NCBI GenBank assembly: GCA_044220545.1
Contig: JBGAQX010000002.1
Span: 196,200 to 260,199, forward strand
Reading direction: 5' to 3'
From: Fen-999 sp044220545
GTDB taxonomy: Bacteria; Pseudomonadota; Gammaproteobacteria; Burkholderiales; Rhodocyclaceae
DNA: 64,000 bases
The translations under genes and the position numbers were made by a program. The notes beneath the pieces were generated by a model, which was not told where the DNA came from, searched no databases, and saw only the letters and a list, made by a program, of their open reading frames with translations. Every line of letters starts with the position of its first letter. Position 1 is the stretch's first letter. Shown here one piece after another: positions 44,685 to 53,251 of the stretch.

Positions 44685-45166
44685 GCGATCTCGTCATCCA
44701 CACCCACGATCTTCCCGATCTGACGGTCGCGCAACTGGCCGATCTGCCTCCGGCCAGACTGCAGGAACTCGACGTCATGCTCACCGAGTTCCAGAACTGG
44801 CTCAAGGCATCACGCGAACGCATGCATGCCGCGCTGGAGAAACGCTACGGAGAGCAGGCAAGGCAGACGCTGATGGAAGCCGGTCAGGACTTCGGCACCA
44901 CGCATCTGGCCGATGGATCGATCCGCATCACCGTCGAGATTCCCAAGCGCGTGCGCTGGGATCAGGCGCAGATGGCGGAAATCGCCAGACGCATCGTCGC
45001 CAGCGGCGATCAACTCGACCAGTACATCGACGTCGAGTTCTCGGTGCCGGAAACCCGCTTCAACGCCTGGCCGGAAACCCTCAAGCAACCCTTCAAGGAC
45101 GCCCGCACGGTCAAGGCCGGCAAGGCGGTCTTCCGCATCGCCCCTGTTCAGGAGAACGACCAATGA
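44681..45166 (+). CDS. Conserved-looking phage protein, function unknown
   Basis: 161 residues. A helical N-terminal half (VAQLADLPPARLQELDVMLTEFQNWLK, coiled-coil-like) is followed by a small beta-rich half (DGSIRITVEIPKRVRWDQAQM, YIDVEFSVPETRFNAW). No family recognised. ATGA overlaps at both ends place it in the recombination operon, often the site of nuclease-inhibitor or recombination accessory proteins. Confidence 0.75.
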   Translation: MSDLVIHTHDLPDLTVAQLADLPPARLQELDVMLTEFQNWLKASRERMHAALEKRYGEQARQTLMEAGQDFGTTHLADGSIRITVEIPKRVRWDQAQMAEIARRIVASGDQLDQYIDVEFSVPETRFNAWPETLKQPFKDARTVKAGKAVFRIAPVQENDQ

Positions 45167-45453
45167 ATGCCAACACCCTCATCCAGAAACTCCGCAAGGA
45201 AGTCATGTCCCTGGCCGGCGACAACCTGCCGACCGAGGTCCGCTATCAGGACCGCTACGGCAACGTCGTCATCAAGCCGCTGTTCGACGCCACCCTCGAC
45301 GAACTGGCCTTCGCCGCTCAGACGCTGAATGCCGAACGGTCGGCACTGAGTCGTCGCCAGGTCGCCCTCGAGGATGTCTATGCGCATGCCCGCAAGCAGG
45401 GTTTCCTTGGTGCCGATCTGATCCGTGGCCTGGTCGACGAGGTGGCGAAATGA
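45163..45453 (+). CDS. Small phage protein, function unknown
   Basis: 96 residues, largely helical (LAFAAQTLNAERSALSRRQVALEDVY, paraphrased here as one long helix) with no signal peptide or cysteine. It overlaps both neighbours by 4 nt. Nothing identifies its role. Confidence 0.7.
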   Translation: MNANTLIQKLRKEVMSLAGDNLPTEVRYQDRYGNVVIKPLFDATLDELAFAAQTLNAERSALSRRQVALEDVYAHARKQGFLGADLIRGLVDEVAK

Positions 45454-46205
45454 ACGAACTCGTTGCTTTTGACTTCGAATCACATCCGGTTCGCATTGTC
45501 ACCGGGACCGATGGACAGCCACATTTTGTGGCAGCGGACATCTGCGACGCACTGCAGATCGTTGAGGTTCATCGCTCGGTTGCCAGACTCGATGATGACG
45601 AAAAGGGTCGTCATATTGTGACGACCCCTGGTGGTCCCCAGGAAATGACTGTCGTCAACGAGGCCGGGCTCTATAACCTCATTCTGCGAAGCCGCAAACC
45701 GGAAGCCAAACGCTTCAAGCGCTGGGTAACTCATGAGGTTCTGCCGTCCATCCGCAAGACCGGCGCCTACGCCGCTCCGGGTTCCATTGCCGCATTGCCG
45801 GCTCCGACCCAGGACCGTGTCACCTCCATCCTGCTGATCGGCGAGGCGGTTGCCAGGGTGCCAGGGGTCAAGCCCGGCATCGCCATGGCCGCCGCCCTTA
45901 CCTGCATCCACGAGAACACCGGTCTGGCGATCGAGACCATGCGTCACGCGCTGCCGGCATGCAACGAGTCGCTGGCGGCAGTCAATCCGACCAAACTCGG
46001 CGAACAAATCGGACTCTCGGCCAAGCAGGTCAATCGTCGTCTCGCCGATCTGGGCTATCAGTACCGCAACGAACGCGACGAATGGGAACTGACGGAGGCT
46101 GGTCGTACCTGGGGCGAAGCACTGCCGTTTTCCCGCAACGGTCATTCCGGTTACCAGATTCTCTGGAAACTCGATGTCGCCGACCGGCTGAAGGAGGTGG
46201 CGTGA
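45450..46205 (+). CDS. BRO-N domain antirepressor-like protein
   Basis: 251 residues. The N-terminal BRO domain shows HPVRIVTGTDGQPHFVAADICDAL, RLDDDEKG, VNEAGLYNLILRSRKPEAKRFKRWVT and HEVLPSIRKTGAY in pieces. The C-terminal half (NPTKLGEQIGLSAKQVNRRLADLGY) is a second DNA-binding domain. Proteins of this class counteract repressors or act as phage regulators. Its place inside the recombination operon, without a visible repressor, is unusual. Confidence 0.88.
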   Translation: MNELVAFDFESHPVRIVTGTDGQPHFVAADICDALQIVEVHRSVARLDDDEKGRHIVTTPGGPQEMTVVNEAGLYNLILRSRKPEAKRFKRWVTHEVLPSIRKTGAYAAPGSIAALPAPTQDRVTSILLIGEAVARVPGVKPGIAMAAALTCIHENTGLAIETMRHALPACNESLAAVNPTKLGEQIGLSAKQVNRRLADLGYQYRNERDEWELTEAGRTWGEALPFSRNGHSGYQILWKLDVADRLKEVA

Positions 46206-47005
46206 TGGCACTTCCCATCATCTCCGCCGAAGCACGCATGCGCGAACGCCACTCGGCCAAGATCGGACTCGTCGGGCCTCCCGGCGTCGGCAAGACCACG
46301 CAGTTGCGGCATCTGCCGCCCGAGTCGACATTGTTCGTCGATCTTGAGGCCGGTGACATGTCCGTCAAGGACTGGCCCGGTGACACGGTGCGGCCGCGCA
46401 CATGGGCCGAGTTTCGTGACCTTGTCGTGTTCCTGGCCGGTCCGATGCCGACCGCTACCGCCGAGCAGGCATTCTCGGAGGCGCACTACCGGCATGTCTG
46501 CGAAAACTATGGTGACCCAGCGCAACTGGCGAAGTACGAGTACTACTTTGTTGACAGCCTGACGGTGCTGTCCCGCCTTTGCCTGGCCTGGTGCAAGACA
46601 CAGCCGCAAGCATTCTCCGAGAAAACCGGCAAGGCCGACAACCGGGGTGCCTATGGCCTGCTCGGCCAGGAAATGATCGCGGCGCTCACGCACCTGCAGC
46701 ATGTGCGCGACAAGCACGTGATCTACGTCGCCATCCTCGAGGAGAAGGTCGACGACTTCAACAGGCGCTACACCCAGTTGCAACTGGAGGGCAGCAAGAC
46801 CGCGCTCGAACTGCCGGGTGTGCTGGACGAGGTCATCACGCTGGCCGTGCTCAAGGCCGATGACGGCACGCCGTACCGGGCCTTCGTCACCCGTGCCGAC
46901 AACCCCTACGGTTTCCCGAGCAAGGACCGCAGCGGTCGACTCGATGCCATCGAGGAACCCGATCTGGGCAAGCTCATCCGCAAATGCCTAGGGGTGGCCT
47001 CATGA
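46205..47005 (+). CDS. Sak4-like RecA-fold ATPase (phage single-strand annealing protein)
   Basis: 266 residues. Walker A is GLVGPPGVGKTT (K30), Walker B-like is YYFVDSLT, and the second half shows IYVAILEEKVDDF and ELPGVLDEVITLAVL. This pattern fits AAA_24/Sak4 proteins, RecA-related annealing proteins of siphophages, commonly next to an SSB as here. ATG 46205 overlaps the BRO stop (TGATG). The assignment is by motif and context. Confidence 0.8.
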   Translation: MALPIISAEARMRERHSAKIGLVGPPGVGKTTQLRHLPPESTLFVDLEAGDMSVKDWPGDTVRPRTWAEFRDLVVFLAGPMPTATAEQAFSEAHYRHVCENYGDPAQLAKYEYYFVDSLTVLSRLCLAWCKTQPQAFSEKTGKADNRGAYGLLGQEMIAALTHLQHVRDKHVIYVAILEEKVDDFNRRYTQLQLEGSKTALELPGVLDEVITLAVLKADDGTPYRAFVTRADNPYGFPSKDRSGRLDAIEEPDLGKLIRKCLGVAS

Positions 47006-47238
47006 GGCGGGAAACCATCTCGATCGTCGAGTTCGAGCGCTATGAGCAAGGCGTCAGGGCAACGATCAAGCGCATCAGTGCCGAGAACACCTGGCTGCGC
47101 CACAACTACGGCGAACTCGAGTCCCGCGTCGTCCAGCTGAAAAAGGACATCGCCGCCCTCCGTACCGCCGCCACCAAGATCAGCAAATCCCTTGGCGTCA
47201 CCGCCAAAAAGGAACCTAAGACAAGGAGCAGCAAATGA
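47002..47238 (+). CDS. Small basic coiled-coil phage protein
   Basis: 78 residues. The heptad-like stretch YGELESRVVQLKKDIAALRTAATKI is followed by a Lys-rich tail (KKEPKTRSSK). It overlaps the ATPase and the SSB-like gene by 4 nt each. Function unknown; possibly a bridging subunit of the recombination set. Confidence 0.7.
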   Translation: MRRETISIVEFERYEQGVRATIKRISAENTWLRHNYGELESRVVQLKKDIAALRTAATKISKSLGVTAKKEPKTRSSK

Positions 47239-47849
47239 ACACGAATACCTGGAACGATTTCAACGATGCCGAGCAACAGCAATCCTTCGACCTGATTCCC
47301 AAGGGAACGATCGTCAAGGTGCGCATGACCATCAAGCCGGGTGGCCATGACGATGCCGCGCAGGGTTGGCTGGGCGGTTATGCCACGCAGTCGCCAACCA
47401 CGGGTGCCGTCTATCTTGCCACTGAATCGGTGGTGCTCGAAGGGCCACACGCACGCCGCAAGATGTGGGGCAACATCGGCCTGTACAGTAGCAAGGGGCC
47501 GACGTGGGGAAACATGGGCCGGACCTTCATCCGCGCGCTGCTCAACAGTTCCCGCAACATCCATCCCCAGGACAACGGACCACAGGCGGCCGCAGCGCGG
47601 CGCATCCGTGACTTCTCCGAGCTCGACGGCATCGAGTTCCTTGCCAAAGTCGAGATCGAGAAGGACGCCAAGGGCGATGACCGCAATGTCATCGGTCAGG
47701 TCATCGAGCCCGACCACAAGGACTATGCGGCCCAAATGGGCGGCGCAGCCAGGACGTCGGCAGCCCCGGCAACGGCGTCTTACGCGCCATCCACCCCCGC
47801 CGCAACGGCACGTCCCGCAGTCGCCGGCAAGCCGGCCTGGGCCCAGTAA
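47235..47849 (+). CDS. SSB-like phage protein
   Basis: 204 residues. A beta-rich N-terminal domain (FDLIPKGTIVKVRMTIKPGG, GAVYLATESVVLEGPHARRKMWGNIGLYS in pieces) resembles the OB-like DUF669/SSB proteins paired with Sak4. A low-complexity Ala/Pro/Thr tail follows, as in SSB linkers, ending KPAWAQ rather than the acidic DDIPF tip. It likely coats single-stranded DNA for the annealing protein; this is inferred. Confidence 0.65.
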   Translation: MNTNTWNDFNDAEQQQSFDLIPKGTIVKVRMTIKPGGHDDAAQGWLGGYATQSPTTGAVYLATESVVLEGPHARRKMWGNIGLYSSKGPTWGNMGRTFIRALLNSSRNIHPQDNGPQAAAARRIRDFSELDGIEFLAKVEIEKDAKGDDRNVIGQVIEPDHKDYAAQMGGAARTSAAPATASYAPSTPAATARPAVAGKPAWAQ

Positions 47850-47860
47850 CGGGAGGGCGC

Positions 47861-48319
47861 GTGAAATGCTGGGTCTGTTTCCGAAAGGCCCGGGGGTTCG
47901 GCCATTCCGATGGCCGCTTCAGGATCGCCGACCCCCGGCGCTATCCCCTCGACTGGGTGTTCTGCAGCCGCCGCTGCCAGGACATTTTTCACCGACTTTA
48001 CGGGTCATGGCTTGCCTCGGATCCATCGAAACAGGAGGCACTCATGATCGATCCCTCTGATGCAGAGATCGCCGCCATGCAGAAGTGCCTCAAGGCGTTC
48101 GGCGAGGCGGCCGGCGAGATCGGCTTCGACCGGCCGCTGGGCAGCTATTCCGAAAAGGAAGCCCTGCGTGTGATCGATGCGATCGTGTCCTGCTATTCGG
48201 ACGCGATGATCGAGCATCACGAAGCCACGCGCGAGCCTCCGATTCGCGGACTGCCGGCCCCGGAGAGCAATGCGTTCTCGGACCTGAAGGACGATCTACC
48301 GTGGGAGAGCACGCCATGA
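47861..48319 (+). CDS. DUF6511-like zinc-binding phage protein
   Basis: 152 residues from GTG 47861 with GGGAGG upstream. The N-terminal treble-clef cysteines C3, C6, C35 and C39 (MKCWVC and FCSRRCQDIFH) match DUF6511 proteins. The C-terminal half is acidic and helical. It overlaps the nuclease gene by 4 nt. No function is known. Confidence 0.75.
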   Translation: MKCWVCFRKARGFGHSDGRFRIADPRRYPLDWVFCSRRCQDIFHRLYGSWLASDPSKQEALMIDPSDAEIAAMQKCLKAFGEAAGEIGFDRPLGSYSEKEALRVIDAIVSCYSDAMIEHHEATREPPIRGLPAPESNAFSDLKDDLPWESTP

Positions 48320-49050
48320 TGGACTTCAACTCCACCGCCTCGCTCTCCGGCCGCGTGACAGCACTCATCGATGCGGGTCTGCAGGCCCGCCGCCAGCGCG
48401 AAGGCCGGCGTGCCTATCTCGGCGCCTCGCGCCTCGGCGTGTCCTGTGGCCGCGCGCTGCAGTTCGAATTTGTCGGGGCGCAGGTGGATTACGGTCGGGA
48501 GACACCCGGCCACATCCTGCGGATTTTCGAGCGGGGTCATGTCACCGAGGACAGCATGACCGGCTGGCTGCGCGAGGCGGGTTTCGATCTGCGCACGCAC
48601 GACCGCAACGGAGAGCAGTTCGGTTTCTCGTTGCTGGACGGCAGGCTGCAGGGGCACGTCGATGGCGTCATCGTCGGTGGCCCCGAGGGCTTTGACTATC
48701 CCTGTCTCTGGGAGAACAAGTGTCTCGGCGGCAAGTCCTGGCGCGACCTGGAGAAGCATCGTCTGGCGGTTTCGAAGCCGGTGTATGCGGCGCAGGTCGC
48801 CGTCTATCAGGCCTATCTCGAACTGCACGAGCATCCGGCGCTCTTCACGGCGGTCAATGCCGACACCATGGAGATCTACGCCGAACTGGTGCCGTTCGAT
48901 GGCGGACTGGCCCAGCGCCTGTCCGATCGCGCGGCCCAACTCATCGCGGCCACCGATGCCGGTGAACAGCTACCCCGTTCCTATAACGACCCGACGCACT
49001 TCGAGTGCCGCATGTGCGCCTGGCAAGACCGCTGCTGGAGAACTTCATGA
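48316..49050 (+). CDS. Cas4/RecB-like PD-(D/E)XK nuclease
   Basis: 244 residues. The nuclease core includes GHVDGVIVGG (Asp), LWENKCLGGKSW (E-x-K) and YAAQVAVYQAYLEL (Gln motif III/QhXXY). C44 (GVSCGRAL) and the C-terminal CRMC...C set make the four-cysteine iron-sulfur site of Cas4/AddB-type nucleases. It likely resects phage DNA ends for the Sak4-like protein. No CRISPR genes are nearby, so a Cas adaptation role is not suggested. Confidence 0.85.
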   Translation: MMDFNSTASLSGRVTALIDAGLQARRQREGRRAYLGASRLGVSCGRALQFEFVGAQVDYGRETPGHILRIFERGHVTEDSMTGWLREAGFDLRTHDRNGEQFGFSLLDGRLQGHVDGVIVGGPEGFDYPCLWENKCLGGKSWRDLEKHRLAVSKPVYAAQVAVYQAYLELHEHPALFTAVNADTMEIYAELVPFDGGLAQRLSDRAAQLIAATDAGEQLPRSYNDPTHFECRMCAWQDRCWRTS

Positions 49051-49460
49051 GTACGAACTATTCCGACACCCGTTTCAAAACTTCTCCCGATGGCCAGCGG
49101 CTGCGCTGGTCGCCGCCGGCACCGAAGGTGCATATCGGCATGATCACTCGCGTCCTGACCCGCAAGCTGATGGAAGGCATGGAGGACATGCCCGAGGCAC
49201 GAATGGTGATTGCCGTGATCGTGCAGGCAATCGGCGACTGCCACGAACGGGATGATCGCGACCGTCATGATGCCCGGCGTTTCCTGGCGAGCAAGCGGCT
49301 GGATTTCTGGTGTGAGTTGCTTGGCATCGAGGCGGATTTCGTCCGCATGGTGGCCGTCCGCTCCGGTTATCTGGTCGACGAAGAAAAGCTCTGGACTCCG
49401 GTGAAACGCTCGCGGCGCTCACGTCAATCGACCATCGCCGAGGTGACCGCACATGCTTGA
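49047..49460 (+). CDS. Phage protein of unknown function
   Basis: 137 residues, helical and charged, with DCHERDDRDRHDARRFLASKRLDFW in the middle and a basic tail (KRSRRSRQS). It overlaps the nuclease by 4 nt and the primase by 8 nt. It is not recognised; the site suggests a replication accessory. Confidence 0.7.
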   Translation: MSTNYSDTRFKTSPDGQRLRWSPPAPKVHIGMITRVLTRKLMEGMEDMPEARMVIAVIVQAIGDCHERDDRDRHDARRFLASKRLDFWCELLGIEADFVRMVAVRSGYLVDEEKLWTPVKRSRRSRQSTIAEVTAHA

Positions 49461-51735
49461 CTTCAACGAGACCGGCGAACCCACGCCATCATGCACGGAT
49501 GCCGGCCGGGAGGAAATCCGTGCGGCGCTGCTGGGACGGCTGGAGTCAGTGCTGTCCGCCATGTTTCCGGCAGGCAGGAAGCGCAAGGGCCGCTTCCTGA
49601 TCGGCGACATCCTCGGTAGCCCGGGAGACAGTCTCGAGGTGGTGCTTGATGGCGACAAGTCCGGCCTGTGGACCGACCGCGCCGTGGGCAGCGGGGGCGA
49701 CATCTTCGATCTGTTGGCCGGACACATGGGGCTCGATGTGCAGGCCGATTTCCCGCGGGTTCTCGAGGGGGCCAACGACATCCTCGGTCGCGCGCCGGCC
49801 GTGCCGCCAAAACGGGGACGTCGTGAAGCACCGACCGATGATCTCGGCCCGGCCACGGCGAAATGGGATTATCACGATGCCGCCGGCAAGCTGATCGCCG
49901 TGGTGTATCGCTACGACCCGCCCGGGCGGAAGAAGGAATTCCGCCCCTGGGATGCAAGGCGACGCAAAATGGCGCCGCCCGATCCCCGCCCGCTCTACAA
50001 CCAGCCTGGTATGGCCTCGGCCAGCCAGATCGTGCTGGTCGAGGGCGAAAAATGCGCGCAGGCCTTGATCGATATCGGCATCGTCGCCACGACCGCGATG
50101 CACGGTGCGAATGCCCCGGTGGAAAAAACCGACTGGTCGCCGCTGTCCGGCAAGTCCGTGCTGATCTGGCCCGATCGCGATAAGCCGGGCTGGGAGTACG
50201 CGACACAGGCAGCGCAGGCGGTTCTGTCGGCAGGTGCCAAATCCTGCCACATCCTGTATCCGCCCGAAGATGCTGCCGAGGGCTGGGATGCGGCCGACGC
50301 CATCACCGAAGGTTTTGATGTCGCCGCCTTTCTCGCCCATGGTCCGCGCCTGCAGATGCACGACGTCGCCGACGACACAGAGCCGGTGGTCGGTAGTGAC
50401 ACATCCGTGTGGGGCACCGAGGATGCGCTGGCCCTGGCCTTCACCCGGCGCTATCACCGCGACTGGCGTTACGTCGCCGGCTGGGGCCGCTGGCTGGTCT
50501 GGGACGGCAATCGCTGGCGCACCGAGGACACGCTGGCCGCCACCGATCTGATCCGCAGCGTTTGCCGGCATGCCGCCGTGCGCGCCGACAATCCCAAGGT
50601 GGCCGCCAAACTCGCCAGTTCGAGTACGGTCGGCGGCGTGGAACGGCTGGCCAGGGCCGATCGCCGGCATGCCGCCAATACCGACGAGTGGGATGCCGAC
50701 CCTTGGCTGCTCAACACCCCGGGTGGTGTGGTCGATCTCAAGACCGGAAAAGTCTGTGCGCACGACCGTTCCGACCGGATGACCAAGATCACCACGGCCA
50801 CGCCGGGAGGTGACTGCCCGACCTGGCGACGATTCATCGATGAGGTCACGGGCGGTGACGTGGAACTGCAGGCCTATCTGCAGCGGATGGTGGGCTATGC
50901 GCTCACCGGTTCGACGCAGGAACACGCACTGTTCTTCCTGTACGGGACCGGCGCGAACGGCAAGTCGGTGTTCGTTAACACCCTGGCCACCATCCTCGGT
51001 GACTACGCGACCAACGCGCCGATGGATACGTTCATGGAAACGCGCACCGACCGGCACCCGACCGACATGGCAGGCCTGCGCGGCGCGCGCTTCGTGGCGG
51101 CGATCGAGACCGAGCAGGGACGGCGATGGGCGGAGTCCAAGCTCAAGAACCTCACTGGCGGCGACAAGATCTCCGCGCGCTTCATGCGCCAGGACTTCTT
51201 CGAGTTCTTCCCGCAGTTCAAGTTGTTCGTCGCAGGCAACCACAAGCCGGCGATTCGCAACATCGACGAAGCGATGAAGCGGCGCCTGCACCTGATCCCT
51301 TTCACGATCACCGTGCCACCCGAACGTCGCGACAAGCACCTGCAGCAGAAATTGCTTGCAGAGCGCGATGGCATTCTGTCCTGGGCAGTACAGGGCTGTC
51401 TGGACTGGCAGCGCCAGGGACGACTTGCCCCTCCCCAGCGGGTCGTGGATGCCACCGAAGAGTATTTCGAAGCCGAGGACGCGCTGGGTCGATGGCTTGA
51501 TGAGCGCTGCGTGCGCGAGCCCAACGCCAAGTCGCTGACTGCCGAACTCTTCAACGACTGGAAGCAGTGGGCCGAAGCGGCGGGTGAATTTGTCGGTGCG
51601 CAACGCCGCTTTTCGGATCTGCTCATCACGCGCGGGCTGGATAAGTGGCGCAACAGCGCTGGTCTGCGGGGATTTCAGGGCATTGATCTCAAGAACCCGC
51701 CGACGCCTGCCTACACCCCTTACGCGGACAACTGA
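49453..51735 (+). CDS. Phage primase-helicase, P4/D5 type
   Basis: 760 residues. The N-terminal part holds primase-like segments including a TOPRIM-like IVLVEGEKCAQALIDIG and VLIWPDRDKPGWEYA. From about residue 310 follow D5_N and superfamily 3 helicase domains: Walker A FLYGTGANGKSVF (K504), Walker B VAAIETEQ, and sensor LFVAGNHKP. It primes and unwinds phage DNA. The non-coding stretch after its stop holds a candidate origin. Confidence 0.92.
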   Translation: MLDFNETGEPTPSCTDAGREEIRAALLGRLESVLSAMFPAGRKRKGRFLIGDILGSPGDSLEVVLDGDKSGLWTDRAVGSGGDIFDLLAGHMGLDVQADFPRVLEGANDILGRAPAVPPKRGRREAPTDDLGPATAKWDYHDAAGKLIAVVYRYDPPGRKKEFRPWDARRRKMAPPDPRPLYNQPGMASASQIVLVEGEKCAQALIDIGIVATTAMHGANAPVEKTDWSPLSGKSVLIWPDRDKPGWEYATQAAQAVLSAGAKSCHILYPPEDAAEGWDAADAITEGFDVAAFLAHGPRLQMHDVADDTEPVVGSDTSVWGTEDALALAFTRRYHRDWRYVAGWGRWLVWDGNRWRTEDTLAATDLIRSVCRHAAVRADNPKVAAKLASSSTVGGVERLARADRRHAANTDEWDADPWLLNTPGGVVDLKTGKVCAHDRSDRMTKITTATPGGDCPTWRRFIDEVTGGDVELQAYLQRMVGYALTGSTQEHALFFLYGTGANGKSVFVNTLATILGDYATNAPMDTFMETRTDRHPTDMAGLRGARFVAAIETEQGRRWAESKLKNLTGGDKISARFMRQDFFEFFPQFKLFVAGNHKPAIRNIDEAMKRRLHLIPFTITVPPERRDKHLQQKLLAERDGILSWAVQGCLDWQRQGRLAPPQRVVDATEEYFEAEDALGRWLDERCVREPNAKSLTAELFNDWKQWAEAAGEFVGAQRRFSDLLITRGLDKWRNSAGLRGFQGIDLKNPPTPAYTPYADN

Positions 51736-51877
51736 TCCCCATGAAAACCCTGGTGTCTGACGCAGCTGACGCTGTTTGTCGTAACTCCGTATACGCGTGT
51801 GCGCGTGCGCGCCTCACGGAAGGTTTCGACATCCTGTGTCAGCTGCGTCAGACCCGCACCGAACAAGGACCGACACC
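51736..51877. other. Candidate phage replication origin: inverted repeat around an alternating purine-pyrimidine tract
   Basis: GTCTGACGCAGCTGAC (51755-51770) and its exact complement GTCAGCTGCGTCAGAC (51838-51853) enclose 67 bp. Within them lies a 24-bp strictly alternating purine-pyrimidine run (51789-51812, GTATACGCGTGTGCGCG onward), prone to Z-DNA. It directly follows the primase-helicase gene. The origin role is inference. Confidence 0.45.
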
Positions 51878-52342
51878 ATGACCACGACCATCATCGCCCT
51901 GGACCTGGGCACCACCACCGGCTGGGCGCTGCGCGGCAGCGACGGCAACAACACCAGCGGCTCCGAGAGCTTCCGGCCGCAACGCTTCGAAGGCGGTGGC
52001 ATGCGCTTTCTGCGCTTCAAGCGCTGGCTCACCGAGATCAAACAATCCTGCGACGGCATCGACTGCCTGTATTTCGAGGAAGTGCGACGCCATGTCTCGA
52101 CCGATGCTGCCCACGCCTACGGCGGGTTCCTGGCCACCCTCACCGCGTGGTGCGAGCACCACCAGATCCCGTACCAGGGCGTACCAGTCGGCACGATCAA
52201 GAAGCACGCAACCGGCAAGGGCAACGCAAGCAAGGACGAAATGGTGGCAGCCGTCCTGGCACTCGGTCACCAGCCTGCCGACGACAACGAAGCCGATGCC
52301 CTCGCATTGCTGCATTGGGCTATCGCGACGCAGGAGGTGTGA
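51878..52342 (+). CDS. RuvC-like resolvase/nuclease
   Basis: 154 residues of the RNase H fold. The first Asp is D9 in IIALDLGTTTGWALRG, the Glu is in CLYFEEVRRH, and the C-terminal acidic pair is in ADDNEADALALLHWA. This fits phage Holliday-junction resolvases. ATG 51878 was chosen because earlier codons run through the inverted repeat. It probably resolves recombination intermediates before packaging. Confidence 0.85.
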   Translation: MTTTIIALDLGTTTGWALRGSDGNNTSGSESFRPQRFEGGGMRFLRFKRWLTEIKQSCDGIDCLYFEEVRRHVSTDAAHAYGGFLATLTAWCEHHQIPYQGVPVGTIKKHATGKGNASKDEMVAAVLALGHQPADDNEADALALLHWAIATQEV

Positions 52343-52343
52343 G

Positions 52344-52544
52344 ATGCAGACCCTGACACCTTCCTATCGCTGTGCCCTCGGGCGTGGCACGTCGCGGGAG
52401 GATCCGGAAGCGATCAAGCGGGAGGGCTGGCGTGATCAGCGCATTCTGGTGGTGGCTGCCAACGACGATCGACTGGACTTTGTCGAGCGTGAATTCATCC
52501 GGCAACTGGGCGAACGACTGTACGGGGAGAAGCGTCGTGGATAA
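52344..52544 (+). CDS. Small phage protein, function unknown
   Basis: 66 residues from ATG 52344 with an excellent AGGAGGT site. Charged and helical (DDRLDFVEREFIRQLGERLY). It lies 1 nt after the resolvase and overlaps the next gene by 8 nt. Not recognised. Confidence 0.65.
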   Translation: MQTLTPSYRCALGRGTSREDPEAIKREGWRDQRILVVAANDDRLDFVEREFIRQLGERLYGEKRRG

Positions 52545-52926
52545 GTGGACAGCAGAAGATGTGGCAGCCCGGTTTATCGAGGCGGCCGAAACTGGACGGC
52601 GTCTCCCTCGCGTCAAGGTGCAGGGCTACTTCAATGTCTGGCCGGCTTTCGTGCGTGACAACTGGGAGAACTACTCGGCGGATGAATCGGCGCACCTTCA
52701 TCTGCCTCCCACCCCAGAAGCCATCGACCGCATGATGGAGACGATGCGCTGGGTGCAGTGGCTGGAGGTCGAGCAACGGCATCTGGTCTGGATGCGCGCC
52801 AAGCATTACGAGTGGCGGGATATCTGTCGGCGTGTCGGCTGCTGTCGCATGACGGCCTGGCGTCACTGGCAGAAGGCACTGGCGAATGTAGCCGACCGGC
52901 TAAACAACGGCGTGAAGGTGGTTTAG
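52537..52926 (+). CDS. DUF6362-like phage protein with HTH
   Basis: 129 residues from GTG 52537. The C-terminal YEWRDICRRVGCCRMTAWRHWQ is a clear helix-turn-helix, matching DUF6362 proteins found at the end of phage early operons. The N-terminal half has VKVQGYFNVWPAFVRDNWE. It may act as a late activator or antiterminator; that is unproven. GCAATATT direct repeats start at its stop codon. Confidence 0.75.
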   Translation: MDKWTAEDVAARFIEAAETGRRLPRVKVQGYFNVWPAFVRDNWENYSADESAHLHLPPTPEAIDRMMETMRWVQWLEVEQRHLVWMRAKHYEWRDICRRVGCCRMTAWRHWQKALANVADRLNNGVKVV

Positions 52927-53251
52927 CAATATTGAGCAATATTTCCGGACAGTGCTGGCATTTGCAGTGAATTGCTGGACTGTGGCGGAATCGGGGTGTT
53001 ACATCGTAGGCGGATTTTCAGTATCTTTGCGCCATGATCTGGATAGCGGTGTGGGCAGCGCGCTCACATCGCTGTTCAGACAGAAATTCGACGGGTCCTT
53101 CCTGTCAAAAAACCAATGCGGGGGGCGCGAGCGCGGCATTTCGCTACCGTCTGACCGCAAATTGAGGTTACCAGTTACCACCCTGGTTACCACCTGAATC
53201 GAGTTACCACCCCAATTACGACCCGCCCCTTTGGCGGGTTTTTGCATTCCT
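52926..53251. promoter_or_regulatory. Intergenic control region before the methyltransferases
   Basis: GCAATATT occurs twice 10 bp apart (52926-52933, 52936-52943) and forms the inverted repeat AATATTG-AG-CAATATT. GTTACCA occurs four times (53167, 53174, 53186, 53203), iteron-like, with start spacing of 7, 12 and 17. A terminator follows: ACCCGCC (53221-53227), GGCGGGT (53233-53239), then TTTT. No gene is supportable in the 324 bp. Confidence 0.6.

Noticed and set aside
48316..49050. Cas4 of a CRISPR system
   Set aside because: No cas genes or repeat array are present; the nuclease is coupled to phage recombination genes.
49546..51603. A 685-residue open frame opposite the primase-helicase
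   Set aside because: The plus-strand protein has intact Walker motifs; the antisense frame has no recognisable domain and is a GC shadow.
52952..53197. 81-residue open frame before the methylases
   Set aside because: No ribosome site, odd composition, and it runs across the GTTACCA array.
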